DNA of 64,000 bases, taken from the NCBI GenBank assembly GCA_963546395.1, contig CAUUMS010000009.1, forward strand, positions 12,704 to 76,703. The letters run 5' to 3'. The translations under genes and the position numbers were made by a program. Origin of the DNA: Bacteroides_D sp963546395. Its GTDB lineage: Bacteria; Bacteroidota; Bacteroidia; Bacteroidales; CAJPTX01. The notes under the pieces are model-generated. The model had not been told where the DNA came from. It was given only the letters and a program-made list of their open reading frames with translations, and did not search any database. This document shows positions 36,425 through 45,259 of this stretch, piece by piece; positions within the stretch are counted from its first letter, which is position 1; each line of letters opens with the position of its first letter.

Positions 36425-37960
36425 CTACTTGGCCACCCCGATGGCGCGCGTCTCTCGTATCACGGTGACCTTGACCTGGCCCGGGTAGGTCATCTCGTCC
36501 TGAATGCGCTTGGCGATGTCTGCCGCGAGCTTCTGGGCCGCCTGATCGTTGATCTTCTCGCTACCCACAATTACGCGCAGCTCGCGACCCGCCTGTATAG
36601 CGTAGGTCTTCTCCACACCCGGATAGGAAAGGGCCAGCGTCTCCATGTCCTTAAGACGCTTGATGTAAGACTCCACCACCTCGCGACGGGCTCCGGGACG
36701 TGCGCCAGATATGGCATCGCACACCTGCACGATCGGGGCGATGAGCGAAGACATCTCCACCTCGTCATGGTGCGCCCCAATGGCATTGCACACCTCGGCC
36801 TTCTCCTTGAACTTCTCAGCCAGCTTCATCCCAATGAGGGCATGCGGCAAATCGGGCTCCTCGTCCGGCACCTTCCCGATGTCATGCAACAGCCCGGCCC
36901 GCTTGGCGAGCTTGACATTGAGGCCGAGCTCGCTGGCCATGATAGCACACAGGTTGGCTACCTCGCGTGAGTGTTGCAGGAGGTTCTGCCCGTAGGAAGA
37001 ACGGTACTTCATGCGTCCCACCATACGGATGAGCTCGGGGTGCATGGGCTGTACCCCTAGGTCGATGGTGGTGCGCTTGCCTATCTCCATGATCTCGTCC
37101 TCGAGCTGCTTGCGCACCCGAGCCACCACCTCCTCGATGCGCGCGGGATGGATGCGTCCATCCTGCACGAGCTGATGGAGAGCCAGGCGTGCCACCTCGC
37201 GGCGCACCGGATCGAAGGCTGACAGTACGATGGCATCGGGAGTGTCATCCACGATGATCTCCACTCCCGTTTCGGCCTCCAGCGTGCGGATGTTACGCCC
37301 CTCACGGCCGATGATTTTGCCCTTCACCTCGTCTGAATCGATGTGAAAGACTGTCACCGAGTTCTCAATGGCCGTCTCGGTGGCCAGACGCTGTATGGAC
37401 TGGATGATGATGCGCTTGGCCTCGCGGTTGGCGTTGAGCTTAGCCTCATCGACGATCTCCGCGGCATAACTCATGGCCTCACGGCGAGCCTCGTCATGCA
37501 ACGACTGCACGAGCTGCTCCTTGGCCGCCGTGGCAGAGAGGCCAGCAATGACCTCCAGCTTCTCAATCTGCTCCTGCAACGCCTGCTCTGTGTCCTTGCA
37601 CAGCGCCTCGTACTTGGCGGTCTTCTCGGTGAGAGCCTGACGCTGGGAGTCGAGCTCGCGCTTGCGCCGTTGGTTGTCCTGTTGCTGCTGCTGAACGGTG
37701 TTACGCTGCTGCTTGATCTCCTGCTCGGCGGCGGAGATTTTGTCCTCACGAGCCCGATACTTCTTGTCGAAGTCGTGCTTCAGTCGCTGAAAGTGCTGCT
37801 CGGCCCCGAGCTCTTTCTCCTTGCGCATAAGCTCGGCCTTCGCCTCGGCATCGGCGAGGTAGCGTGCCGTACGCTTGTGCATAAGTCGATCCCAGAGCCA
37901 ATACGAGAGAGCAACACCGGCCAGAAAGGCCACTGGCGCGGCGATAATATAGAATCCCAT
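36425..37960 (-). CDS. rny: ribonuclease Y
   Basis: 511 aa from ATG 37960 (MGFYIIAAPVAFLAG). Membrane-anchored endoribonuclease that starts mRNA decay. Order: N-terminal transmembrane helix (3-22), a long coiled coil (about 30-180), a KH domain with KGKIIGREGRNIRTLEAETGV, and an HD domain with HSREVANLC and LLHDIGKVPDEE plus the distal HHDEVE. All metal-binding residues are present. The frame stays open up to 38038, but that extension falls in the 6S-like RNA and lacks the membrane-anchor start. Downstream uvrD follows after 6 nt. Confidence 0.97.
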   Translation of the reverse strand: MGFYIIAAPVAFLAGVALSYWLWDRLMHKRTARYLADAEAKAELMRKEKELGAEQHFQRLKHDFDKKYRAREDKISAAEQEIKQQRNTVQQQQQDNQRRKRELDSQRQALTEKTAKYEALCKDTEQALQEQIEKLEVIAGLSATAAKEQLVQSLHDEARREAMSYAAEIVDEAKLNANREAKRIIIQSIQRLATETAIENSVTVFHIDSDEVKGKIIGREGRNIRTLEAETGVEIIVDDTPDAIVLSAFDPVRREVARLALHQLVQDGRIHPARIEEVVARVRKQLEDEIMEIGKRTTIDLGVQPMHPELIRMVGRMKYRSSYGQNLLQHSREVANLCAIMASELGLNVKLAKRAGLLHDIGKVPDEEPDLPHALIGMKLAEKFKEKAEVCNAIGAHHDEVEMSSLIAPIVQVCDAISGARPGARREVVESYIKRLKDMETLALSYPGVEKTYAIQAGRELRVIVGSEKINDQAAQKLAADIAKRIQDEMTYPGQVKVTVIRETRAIGVAK

Positions 37961-38002
37961 ATCTAAAAAGTCATCATTACATTCGACCGTAATAACACAA
38001 GA

Positions 38003-38199
38003 AGCCCGCACGGATCCAACGAACGTAGGAAACTCCAAAAATCAATGTGTGGGCTGGCCGCTCGAGTCAGGCTTCCAACGTCCTGCGAGGCAGAATCCCG
38101 GATTGCTCCGGTAACCTAGGCCTGCCTTTGACGAGCTGAGTCCGTTCCCAACAATTGTAATGCTGAGTTCCGCAATTGGTATGGATCACAGTGCGGGCT
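38003..38199 (-). ncRNA. ssrS: 6S-like regulatory RNA (candidate)
   Basis: The non-coding gap between zapA and rny can fold into a long rod. The ends pair as AGCCCGCAC with GTGCGGGCT (9 bp), then GATCC with GGATC, and further inside CCAA/TTGG and GGAACTC/GAGTTTCC. The apical part holds GCTCG/CGAGC, AGGCAG/CTGCCT and CCGG/CCGG. About 197 nt, the size of 6S RNA, which binds the housekeeping RNA polymerase in stationary phase. The neighbour zapA is also next to ssrS in other bacteria, and Bacteroidota have a known 6S family (6S-Flavo). The ends are defined by pairing only. It may be processed from the operon message; I see no separate promoter. Confidence 0.6.
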
Positions 38200-38228
38200 A
38201 TGTGGAACGCTATGTGAAAGAACGAGCA

Positions 38229-38528
38229 CTACGACTCTGCGAGCATTCTCTGCGCCAGGGCTATGAGGGCTTGCACTCGCCCTTGGGCCGTGGTGAGTCC
38301 TTCTAGGCTGGCCTCCCGCTCAATCAGGTACATGGTATTCTCCAGGGCCGCGAGGGCGAGGCGTTTCTCCCGGCTCTCGCACCCGGGGTTCCCCCGGCGC
38401 CGAATAGTCTGGCGATCGAGCCGTTCCGCCGATTGGCGGAGGACATCTACCTTGGCCCAGGGCACCTTGACCACGAGCGGCAGATCGTCCACCCGTAATT
38501 CTATCTTTTCACCATCCTGGTTCACCAT
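38229..38528 (-). CDS. zapA: cell division protein ZapA
   Basis: 99 aa, typical ZapA length. It binds and bundles FtsZ at the division ring. The N-terminal beta part is followed by two helices with RQSAERLDRQ and the long ENTMYLIEREASLEGLTTAQ..ALIALAQRM coiled-coil dimerisation helix. A charged-basic insertion (IRRRGNPGCESREKRLA) sits between. The gene follows the zapB-like gene by 39 nt and is followed by the 6S-like RNA, rny and uvrD, an arrangement familiar from related genomes. Confidence 0.82.
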   Translation of the reverse strand: MVNQDGEKIELRVDDLPLVVKVPWAKVDVLRQSAERLDRQTIRRRGNPGCESREKRLALAALENTMYLIEREASLEGLTTAQGRVQALIALAQRMLAES

Positions 38529-38567
38529 GGTATCTCCCTAAGGACGCAGGCGCAGCAAGCCTCAAGC

Positions 38568-38861
38568 TCAGCTACGCAGCAACGCAATGCATTGATCGAT
38601 TTCCCGCACTATCTGAGCAATGACACGGCGTGCCTGGCGCGAATCCTCGGAGTTGGGCCCGAAGGCCAGCGCAGTCTGCTGCTTAGCCCCTTCGGCCTGC
38701 ACCGTTTCGGCCTCGGCCCGAAGCTGAGCCAGCTCCTGCTCCAGGCTGGTGATGCGATCGTTCAGCCGCTCCTCACGCCGACGGAACTCCAGCTGACGAT
38801 CCGCCAGCTGGGCCATCAGCCCTCCCAATTCCTCCAGACTTTGTAGCAACCCCTCCTGCAT
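38568..38861 (-). CDS. small coiled-coil protein, ZapB-like
   Basis: 97 aa from ATG 38861 (MQEGLLQSLEELGG). Nearly all coiled coil: heptads run from residue 5 to about 60 (QLEFRRREERLNDRITSLEQ). The C-terminal part has a short helix (RRVIAQIVREIDQCIALL). Position ahead of zapA and the shape suggest a division-ring partner of the ZapB kind, but sequence identity to ZapB cannot be judged. The frame is open to 39071, yet the TACCTTTG box at 38888-38895 lies within that extension, 27 nt before ATG 38861, so I reject the longer version. Confidence 0.7.
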   Translation of the reverse strand: MQEGLLQSLEELGGLMAQLADRQLEFRRREERLNDRITSLEQELAQLRAEAETVQAEGAKQQTALAFGPNSEDSRQARRVIAQIVREIDQCIALLRS

Positions 38862-38887
38862 CACCACACCATCCCATTTCTCATTGG

Positions 38888-38895
38888 CAAAGGTA
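38888..38895 (-). promoter_or_regulatory. -7 box TACCTTTG of the zapB-zapA-6S-rny-uvrD run
   Basis: Exact match on minus; fixes the start at 38861 with a leader of about 20 nt. Confidence 0.75.
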
Positions 38896-39097
38896 AGAAT
38901 AGTATTCCGATTGGGCAAACGTATGAACGCACCCCATCTGTCAGCAGACGTGAGGGTGAAATCCGCATGGATACGGCCCATTCCGCCCACATCTCTCATG
39001 GCAGACGCACCATGCTCATCGTCCATGGAGACGGCGTGATGCAAGGGGGCAATCTGGTGGCGTGGGGCCATCGCTCTACGCTATCGGGTGTAATCCC

Positions 39098-39105
39098 TAC
39101 CTTTG
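39098..39105 (+). promoter_or_regulatory. -7 box TACCTTTG of the TonB-fold gene
   Basis: Exact match on plus, 27 nt before ATG 39132. Confidence 0.75.
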
Positions 39106-39131
39106 CTGCACAACCGTAGCTTGGCTGGCCG

Positions 39132-39896
39132 ATGAACCTAGAGGAGTGGCTCGAAGCACCTGCCGAACGATTTCTGAATGCATGGCATCGCAACCTTATC
39201 GCCATCCTGACGACCTTCATTCTCAACCTGCTCGTGGCCATAGGGCTACTGCTGCTCAATCTCCAGGGGACGGCGTACCCCGCTGAGGGGCAGGTGCTGG
39301 TGAGCCTGGAGTCGGAGGCAGAGCCCCCCGAGGCAGATAAGCAACCAGCCCAAGAGCCCAAGAGCTGGCGGCAGGAGTTCAATCCCTCACAGGTGCGCAA
39401 TATTGCCGTGGATGCCAATCAGGCGGATCCCCTCAACGCTGGGCTGGCGGATGAGAAGCAGATCGATGCCCAGTCGCTCTACGAGTCGGCGGCCCGCGTG
39501 CGAGCTGAGATGGAGGCTAATCGTGCGCTCAGCGAGTCGAGATCCATGGGAGGTGATGTAGATGTGCCCAACACGGCCAAGACGGTTCCACCCAAGAAGG
39601 ATGAGCGTTACGCGGGTCCCAGCGTGCTCAGCTACTCGCTCAAGGGACGGAAGGCCCTGATGCTCCCGGTGCCAGCATACCAGTGTAAGAGCGGCGGGCC
39701 TGTGGTAGCCATCATATCCGTAAACCGGGCCGGGCGCGTGATGAAGGCCACCATCGACGGGGGGCTGTCGAGCCCTGACCCCTGCTTGCAGGAGGCGGCT
39801 ATTGCCGCAGCCCTACGGAGCTATTTCGACGTGGCGGACGGGGCACCAAACCCGCAGACGGGTAGCATCAGCTACCTATTCGTGCCGCAGAAGTAG
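39132..39896 (+). CDS. TonB-C-terminal-fold energy-transducer-like membrane protein
   Basis: 254 aa. One N-terminal transmembrane helix (about 23-44, LIAILTTFILNLLVAIGLLLL), then a long charged Pro/Glu/Gln-rich periplasmic linker, then a small C-terminal domain (about 165-254) with GGPVVAIISVNRAGRVMKATIDGG and CLQEAAIAAALRSYF. This is the TonB/TolA-type fold seen in many Bacteroidota proteins. It lacks the classic YPxxA motif, so it need not energise an outer-membrane receptor; a cell-envelope structural role is also possible. No ExbB/ExbD genes nearby. Own promoter, and the following gene is convergent. Confidence 0.75.
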   Translation: MNLEEWLEAPAERFLNAWHRNLIAILTTFILNLLVAIGLLLLNLQGTAYPAEGQVLVSLESEAEPPEADKQPAQEPKSWRQEFNPSQVRNIAVDANQADPLNAGLADEKQIDAQSLYESAARVRAEMEANRALSESRSMGGDVDVPNTAKTVPPKKDERYAGPSVLSYSLKGRKALMLPVPAYQCKSGGPVVAIISVNRAGRVMKATIDGGLSSPDPCLQEAAIAAALRSYFDVADGAPNPQTGSISYLFVPQK

Positions 39897-39975
39897 CGCA
39901 ACTCCTTCGCTGATATTACGACAACGCTCCTCCATTGCCGACGGCTGACCTTCAGCTGGCTCACGCCACAGAGGA

Positions 39976-40653
39976 TTAGCCCCAGACGATGTCGGGCACG
40001 GGGAACTCGGGAAGCGGGGAGATAATCGTATCGGCCTCTATAGCCCCCAGCGGGGCAAAACGGAAGCCGGCGGCCAGCAGGTAATCTAGGGCACGAGGTA
40101 ACACATAGCGGAGATTACGCTCAGCCTTGTGCGAGTCGTGAAACACCACGATATCGCCCGCACGCACGTTATGCTCAACGAAGTGCAGGCAGAGCGCAGG
40201 AGGCACCCGCCAGCTATAATCCATGCTAAGCACGGACCAGAGGACTACACGGAAACGTGAGGCCATCTGCCGCATCTGCGGCAACGTGATCCGCCCGTAC
40301 GGGGGACGGAATAGGTCTGACTTCAGCAGCTCGTCGGCCAATAGGGCATCGGCGTAGTAATCGTGGGTACTCACGCTATAGCCCCGAAGATGGCTATAGG
40401 TGTGATTGCCCACCGAATGGCCCTCGGCCCGTATGCGCGCGAGCAGCTCGGGGTATCGCTCGGCGTTACGCCCAAGGCAGAAGAAGGTGGCCTTGACCCC
40501 ACGGCACCACAGCTCGTCGAGTACCCAGTCCGTGATGCCCTGCATAGGCCCATCATCGAACGTGAGGTACACGATCCCCTCGTCGTTGGGGATGTTCCAG
40601 GTGATCCCTGGGGCCAAACGGGCGACCCAGCGAGGAGGACTCAGGTTGATCAT
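39976..40653 (-). CDS. polysaccharide deacetylase (NodB-type)
   Basis: 225 aa, a single carbohydrate-esterase-4 domain. Motif 1 is LTFDDGPMQG, with both acids of the active site; motif 2 HSVGNHTYSHL has the two metal-binding His; motif 3 DLFRPPYGR and motif 4 DYSWRVPP follow, with the late VVFHDSHKAERN carrying the catalytic His. It should remove acetyl groups from GlcNAc-type polymers such as peptidoglycan or surface glycans. No signal peptide or membrane anchor is seen, so cellular location is unclear. It starts 6 nt after the DUF2723 gene and is likely co-expressed. Confidence 0.92.
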   Translation of the reverse strand: MINLSPPRWVARLAPGITWNIPNDEGIVYLTFDDGPMQGITDWVLDELWCRGVKATFFCLGRNAERYPELLARIRAEGHSVGNHTYSHLRGYSVSTHDYYADALLADELLKSDLFRPPYGRITLPQMRQMASRFRVVLWSVLSMDYSWRVPPALCLHFVEHNVRAGDIVVFHDSHKAERNLRYVLPRALDYLLAAGFRFAPLGAIEADTIISPLPEFPVPDIVWG

Positions 40654-40659
40654 CGCTAC

Positions 40660-43600
40660 CTAGAACAAGCTCCCCATCTGCTTCTCTATGATGGCCAGGG
40701 TTTCCTCGTCACCATGGGCTTTCGCCATACGCACCAGCTGCTCGAGCACTGCCATAGCCATGCTGTACTCGTTCTGCGCCATACGCTGCAAATGCTCGGG
40801 TAACAACTGCATGAAGTGCACCTGGTCGATGCACTGCCCGGCATACTCCAGCACACGCTCAGCACCTTTAGCCTTCTCTCCACAGCGGTAGTAGCACTCG
40901 ATCATCGGGAGCCAATTGTAGCTCCAGTCTACTCGTGCGGGTGGCAACGAAGCGAAGCAGTGGTCGAGGAGTCGTACGCACTTGGCCGAATCGCCCATCT
41001 GCGCCAATCCCTCGGCAGTTGTGGCAAAGCCCCTCACATAGTACTCGATCATGCGCTTGCACGTCTCATCCAAGTACACACTAGGCGCATTGATACTCCG
41101 GAAAGAGTAACGCTCCACGAGATTCTGGTATGATCGGGCCGTATCCACACGCACTGCCCCATCACTGAATGACACGGGGAAGACCTCTGACACTAGCCCG
41201 TCGGTGGCAAAATATCGGTCGAGGCCCCAGTACATGTCCTTCGGGAGCAGCGGCGAGTAGTACATCGGCCGCCGCCACTCGTTGTTCGCCAGCAAGCAGT
41301 ACATGGCAAACCCATTCTTGTACAAGAGAGAGCCCTTGGGACTCAGCAGCACGGTATCCAGCAATTGCCCATGGAACTGTGGGGGCACGAGCTCTTCAGC
41401 CACACGGCGATCGGCAGGCACGGTGAATCGATTCGTAGGCAGTCGGCTAATGTAGCCCCCGCCCACCATTGGTGAGCTGATGCGGGCGTTGGGATCACCG
41501 CTGAGCACAAACCCTAGGCTCTCCTTCAGATCATAGGGGCGCTTGAGCAGATCCTGCATCACCACCACGTCATTGTTCCCCTCCAGGTAATCCTTGCGTT
41601 CCATGCCGAAGGGGAGCGGATCGCCATCGTACGCCTTACGGCTCATCACGTCCACATACCAGTCTCCCCCGAGGTAGGTGAGATTGCATATGCGCACATC
41701 GGTGCGGAAACCCTCGGCCTCCTGGGCGTACCACAGCGGGAAGGTGTCATTATCCGCGTAGGTGAAGAGGATCCCATTCTTCCCCGACGTGTTGAGCATG
41801 TTCTTACCGAAGTCCACGGACACGTAACGTCCCGACCGGTCGTGATCGTCCCAGTTCTCACGGGCCATGATGCACGGCACCAGCAGCAACGACAATGCGA
41901 TTGCAACCGCAGCCCCGATACGCTCGCGTAGCAAGCGACCTAGAAGGCCTGCCAGGGGCACCACGCCAACCCCAACCCAGATGGCAAATGCGTAAAAGCT
42001 CGCAGCAAAGGTGTAGTCACGCTCACGCGGCTCATAGGGCTTCTGATTCAGGTACATCACGATGGCGATGCCCGTCAGGAAAAACAGCGTTAGCACTACA
42101 GTAGCATCCTTGGGTCGGCGGCGGAACTGCGACATCATGCCTGCCAGACCTAGCAGCAGCGGGAGCATGTAGTAGCGATTGTGCGCCCTGTTGCTCCGGT
42201 AGGGCTCGGGGAGCTGATCCTGCGGCCCTAGGCGGGGCGTATCCACCAGTGGGATACCCGACACCCAGTTCCCACGTAGCAAATCGTGCCCGTAGCCCTG
42301 GTAGTCATTCTGACGGCCGCAGAAGTTCCACATGAAGTAGCGCCAGTACATGAAGCCCACCTGGTAGCGGAAGAAGAAGAGGAGATTCTCCCCGAATGTG
42401 GGTATCACCACCCGTTCCATCTTGCCATCGGGCCCCATCACCTCAACGCTCCGCCCCTTGATATTCACCCAACCCTTGTAGCCTTGCACGTGGATAGGCT
42501 CACGGCTCCACATGCGGGGGAATGGTGTCACAAAGCGTTTATCGTACACCGGCTCACTGCGCCGATTCACCACCTCATAACGATCGCCCCTGGGGGCGTA
42601 CACCGGAGAGCCTTCGGTGTAATCTACGACCGGTGCAGTGAAGTATGGCCCCGTCATCAGCGGACGGTCTTCATACTGCTCACGATTCAGGTAGCTCTTA
42701 AGTGCGAACATATTGTCCGCCCCATTCTGATCCAGTGTGGGATTGGCCAGCGAGCGTATCACAATCACCGCGTAGCTGCTGTAACCTATAAGCAGCATGG
42801 TGGCGCAGGTAAACAGCAGGTTAGCCACACTCGCCCTGCGCCGATAGGTGTACACCATCCCAAGCACCAGGCCCACAACCAGCAGAGCGAAGAAGAACAG
42901 GGCACCGCTCAGGAATGGTAAGCTCATCCCATTCACGAAGAGCAGCTCAAACCATGACGCAATGACCACCAGCCCTTGTATCACCCCGTAGAGCACCGTG
43001 AGCAGAATGGCCCCAGCCACAATCATCGCCTTCGTGATACCCCACCACGAGAAGCTGTAGCGCCGGAAGTAGTACACCAGCACAATGGCCGGTATCGCTA
43101 GCAGGTTGAGTAGGTGCACCCCGATGGATAGCCCCATGAGCAAGGCGATGAGCACGATCCACCGATTGGCGTGCGGCGCATCTGCCTCAGCATCCCATTT
43201 CAGTATGGCCCAGAATACTACGGCCGTGAATAGCGATGAGAGCGCATATACCTCGCCCTCCACGGCCGAGAACCAGAACGTGTCGCTGAACGTGTAGCAC
43301 AACGCACCCACGGCGGCAGCACCCATTATGATCACGGCCTGCCATGGGGATGGATCTGTCGTGCGATCGCCCACCACCATACGCCGCGCCATGTAGGCAA
43401 TGGACCAGTAGAGGAACATCACCGTAGCCCCGCTAGCCAGGGCTGAGAGGCTATTGGCATACACGCCCACCTGCTCGGGTGATGGGGCGAACATGGTGAA
43501 GAGGCGCATCAGCAGCATGAAGAATGGGGCTCCCGGGGGATGACCCACAATCAGCTTATGCCCGCAGGCAATGAATTCCCCGCAGTCCCAAAAGCTCGCC

Positions 43601-43698
43601 GTCGGCTCCATGGTCAGCAGGTATACCACTGATGAGATGGCGAAGAGAACCCATCCCCCCACGGCATCTAGCCTCCGATACCAGTTGCTATTCTTCAT
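40660..43698 (-). CDS. DUF2723 polytopic membrane protein (TMEM260-like)
   Basis: 1012 aa, typical for the family. The first loop reads EPTASFWDCGEFIACGHKLIVGHPPGAPFF, the hallmark of DUF2723, followed by about 12 hydrophobic segments up to residue 650. A large soluble domain after it has TYADNDTFPLWYAQEAEGFR and a terminal helical repeat region. The eukaryotic relative TMEM260 is an O-mannosyltransferase, so a GT-C-type protein glycosylation role is plausible, fitting the Bacteroidota O-glycosylation of secreted proteins; this is inference. The start overlaps the 3' end of xseB by 11 nt, and the deacetylase follows after 6 nt. Confidence 0.92.
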   Translation of the reverse strand: MKNSNWYRRLDAVGGWVLFAISSVVYLLTMEPTASFWDCGEFIACGHKLIVGHPPGAPFFMLLMRLFTMFAPSPEQVGVYANSLSALASGATVMFLYWSIAYMARRMVVGDRTTDPSPWQAVIIMGAAAVGALCYTFSDTFWFSAVEGEVYALSSLFTAVVFWAILKWDAEADAPHANRWIVLIALLMGLSIGVHLLNLLAIPAIVLVYYFRRYSFSWWGITKAMIVAGAILLTVLYGVIQGLVVIASWFELLFVNGMSLPFLSGALFFFALLVVGLVLGMVYTYRRRASVANLLFTCATMLLIGYSSYAVIVIRSLANPTLDQNGADNMFALKSYLNREQYEDRPLMTGPYFTAPVVDYTEGSPVYAPRGDRYEVVNRRSEPVYDKRFVTPFPRMWSREPIHVQGYKGWVNIKGRSVEVMGPDGKMERVVIPTFGENLLFFFRYQVGFMYWRYFMWNFCGRQNDYQGYGHDLLRGNWVSGIPLVDTPRLGPQDQLPEPYRSNRAHNRYYMLPLLLGLAGMMSQFRRRPKDATVVLTLFFLTGIAIVMYLNQKPYEPRERDYTFAASFYAFAIWVGVGVVPLAGLLGRLLRERIGAAVAIALSLLLVPCIMARENWDDHDRSGRYVSVDFGKNMLNTSGKNGILFTYADNDTFPLWYAQEAEGFRTDVRICNLTYLGGDWYVDVMSRKAYDGDPLPFGMERKDYLEGNNDVVVMQDLLKRPYDLKESLGFVLSGDPNARISSPMVGGGYISRLPTNRFTVPADRRVAEELVPPQFHGQLLDTVLLSPKGSLLYKNGFAMYCLLANNEWRRPMYYSPLLPKDMYWGLDRYFATDGLVSEVFPVSFSDGAVRVDTARSYQNLVERYSFRSINAPSVYLDETCKRMIEYYVRGFATTAEGLAQMGDSAKCVRLLDHCFASLPPARVDWSYNWLPMIECYYRCGEKAKGAERVLEYAGQCIDQVHFMQLLPEHLQRMAQNEYSMAMAVLEQLVRMAKAHGDEETLAIIEKQMGSLF

Positions 43699-43915
43699 TC
43701 CTTATCAGCTTATCCCACGAGGCCGTGATCTGCTCCACGCGCCCGCAGGTGCCATACAGCTTATCGTAGCAGCAATGCAGCAAGACATCCGCCTGACGTA
43801 CGGCCTCCTCCAGCTGCTCCAGCGGCATATCACCCCGCTCCAGCAGCACCACCAGCTCTTGCAGCTTGGCCAGAGCCTCCGAGTAGCTCATCTTAGACTT
43901 TGCCTTGCCTGCCAT
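43688..43915 (-). CDS. xseB: exodeoxyribonuclease VII small subunit
   Basis: 75 aa. Small subunit that coats the XseA nuclease for single-stranded DNA degradation. The family core MSYSEALAKLQELVVLLERGDMPLEQLEEAVRQA is obvious, followed by a helix ending WDKLIRNEE. The catalytic partner xseA is not in this window. The 3' end overlaps the DUF2723 start by 11 nt, indicating one transcript. A TACCTTTG box sits 65 nt upstream. Confidence 0.93.
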   Translation of the reverse strand: MAGKAKSKMSYSEALAKLQELVVLLERGDMPLEQLEEAVRQADVLLHCCYDKLYGTCGRVEQITASWDKLIRNEE

Positions 43916-43979
43916 TCTTGCGCCCGCATACGGTCACCCGAAGCACACACATTGTCGCCTCGCCGTCCGCAAACTGAGG

Positions 43980-43987
43980 CAAAGGTA
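43980..43987 (-). promoter_or_regulatory. -7 box TACCTTTG of xseB-DUF2723-deacetylase
   Basis: Exact match on minus; the only good box ahead of this three-gene run. Confidence 0.7.
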
Positions 43988-44282
43988 ATGAATCCCGACG
44001 GATGAACCTGCATATGATCCCGCAGGATCACCCGGTCGCACCCTCAGAGATGCTGCACCGAATCGAATCGGGGAGCCTAGCCATATGCGCCAACATGGCC
44101 TCAGCCGTCACCAGAGCCTACCAGTGGCGACGCGTCACCACACCTGCAATGATAGGCCTTCACACGCAATACCTACGCCCAAGCATGACTCCCTATACCC
44201 TCATACAACGGCGTGGCGCCAGCCTTCCTCTACGAACATGGCAGAGCGTCTGCACTACCGCTGTAATTTCCCCATAGCAAAA
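43988..44282. other. intergenic stretch without supported gene
   Basis: Several short frames on plus look random. I see no RNA gene here; the minus tRNA terminator begins at its right edge. Confidence 0.4.
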
Positions 44283-44310
44283 ACGGGCCGACCGTTCCCG
44301 ATCGACCCGT
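44283..44310 (-). terminator. rho-independent terminator of the CAT tRNA
   Basis: On minus a 9-bp stem ACGGGTCGA/TCGGCCCGT with a 10-nt loop, followed by TTTTTGC, 13 nt beyond the mature tRNA 3' end. Confidence 0.85.
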
Positions 44311-44323
44311 CATGCACCCGCAG

Positions 44324-44397
44324 TGGGCCCAGCTGGGCTTGAACCAGCGACCCTCTGATTATGAGTCAGATGCTCTAACCGGCTGAGCTATGGGCCC
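44324..44397 (-). tRNA. tRNA with CAT anticodon, Ile2 (lysidine) favoured over Met
   Basis: 74-nt cloverleaf on minus: acceptor GGGCCCA/TGGGCCC, anticodon stem TCTGA/TCAGA around CTCATAA, T arm GCTGG/CCAGC around TTCAAGC, discriminator A. It is not an initiator (the acceptor is fully paired). Acceptor pairs 4-69 and 5-68 are both C-G, the pattern that marks E. coli tRNA-Ile2 for TilS, while elongator tRNA-Met there has U-A and A-U; the T arm also resembles Ile2. The choice stays provisional. Confidence 0.9.
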
Positions 44398-44668
44398 CGG
44401 AGCAAGACGCATCGTCACACATCTACCCCGCACTGCGGCTGCAAATGTACGAACAACTTTCGAATTCGCACATTTCCCGGATAGACGCTCTATGGCACCT
44501 ACCGAAGGCACCACTACTCCGCAAACAGAGTAACAGTATCAACCAGCATGCGCACAGCAACTCGCCATTAGCTCCCCCAACATTGATCGGCTGGGGATAT
44601 GGGCAGAAAGAGATGCTGAGAATCGCAGCCCCCATCGGCACAATATTTACGGGGCAAGAACATTTGGC

Positions 44669-44676
44669 TATCTTTG
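44669..44676 (+). promoter_or_regulatory. -7 box TATCTTTG ahead of the immunity-like pair
   Basis: TAnnTTTG match on plus, 84 nt before ATG 44760. Confidence 0.55.
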
Positions 44677-44759
44677 CTTACAGGGCATTAAGTCTCCCAC
44701 CGAAGACTTCAGCTGATTTGTTTGCCCTGCATCCACAGCTGCAAAACAGATTATGCGCA

Positions 44760-45093
44760 ATGGGGAATGAGCTCATATTCAGCGTGCCCGGCATGGTGAA
44801 TGCGTATCCAGCGGACTGTGACAAAAATCGCATGACGGTGATCTGTGCTAACCTGCTACGCTTCGCCTACGACCATGGCCTTCTAAACGTTTGTCCGTTT
44901 ACTGAGGGTAGTGAGCTGCTTATGGATACGATTATTCGCGAAGACGATTTGACCGCATTGGGAAAGCTCATCTTCAATGACTTAATGTATGACTGGCTTA
45001 CCTACGCGGACAACGAGAGTGGGAAAATCGACAGTAAAGAACAACGTGAAAATACTTGAGAAGTATTTCAACAAGATAAGCCAGAGCGTGTAG
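44760..45093 (+). pseudogene. immunity-like small protein, copy A, frameshifted near its end
   Basis: ATG 44760 opens a 99-codon frame ending at TGA 45059. Compared with copy B (45256-45588), an extra T at 45035 shifts the frame; without it the protein would run to TAG 45091-45093 with the shared ending KILEKYFNKISQSV, about 110 aa. Shared features: an N-terminal helix-rich part (VICANLLRFAYDHGLL), then PFTEG, IIREDDLTALGKLIFNDLMYDWL. The shape (about 110 aa, acidic, DLT..GK..F.DL..KWLAYT) is like orphan immunity proteins of polymorphic toxin systems, but the family is not assigned. AT-rich relative to neighbours, suggesting transfer. Confidence 0.6.
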
Positions 45094-45136
45094 CTAGCTG
45101 GCAATGCGGCTCACCCGATCATCCCCAACCGCATAG

Positions 45137-45259
45137 GCGCCGCAACTTCAGCTATTGACTGGCGAATCGGTAACATTTAGGAATGGGCGTGTTCCACAGA
45201 AGATGCCATTAACAAGGGGAGAATTTGTGCTCAAGCTCAAATCATTAGGACGACGATGA
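45137..45259 (+). other. toxin-tail-like coding fragment overlapping copy B start
   Basis: A 40-codon open stretch without a start, following an in-frame TAG (45134-45136), ends in RNGRVPQKMPLTRGEF and then VLKLKSLGRR before TGA 45257-45259. That TGA overlaps the ATG of copy B as ATGA. A short basic C-terminus coupled in this way to a small acidic gene is the usual layout of a toxin C-terminal domain and its immunity gene. The assignment is inference from position and composition. Confidence 0.4.

Noticed and set aside
37961..38038. Upstream extension of rny
   Set aside because: It lies in the 3' arm of the 6S-like RNA; the membrane-anchor start at 37960 is the family start.
38862..39071. 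Upstream extension of the zapB-like frame
   Set aside because: It contains the promoter box at 38888-38895 and is not coiled coil.
44445..44759. Upstream extension of immunity-like copy A
   Set aside because: It passes over the TATCTTTG box and has no counterpart ahead of copy B.
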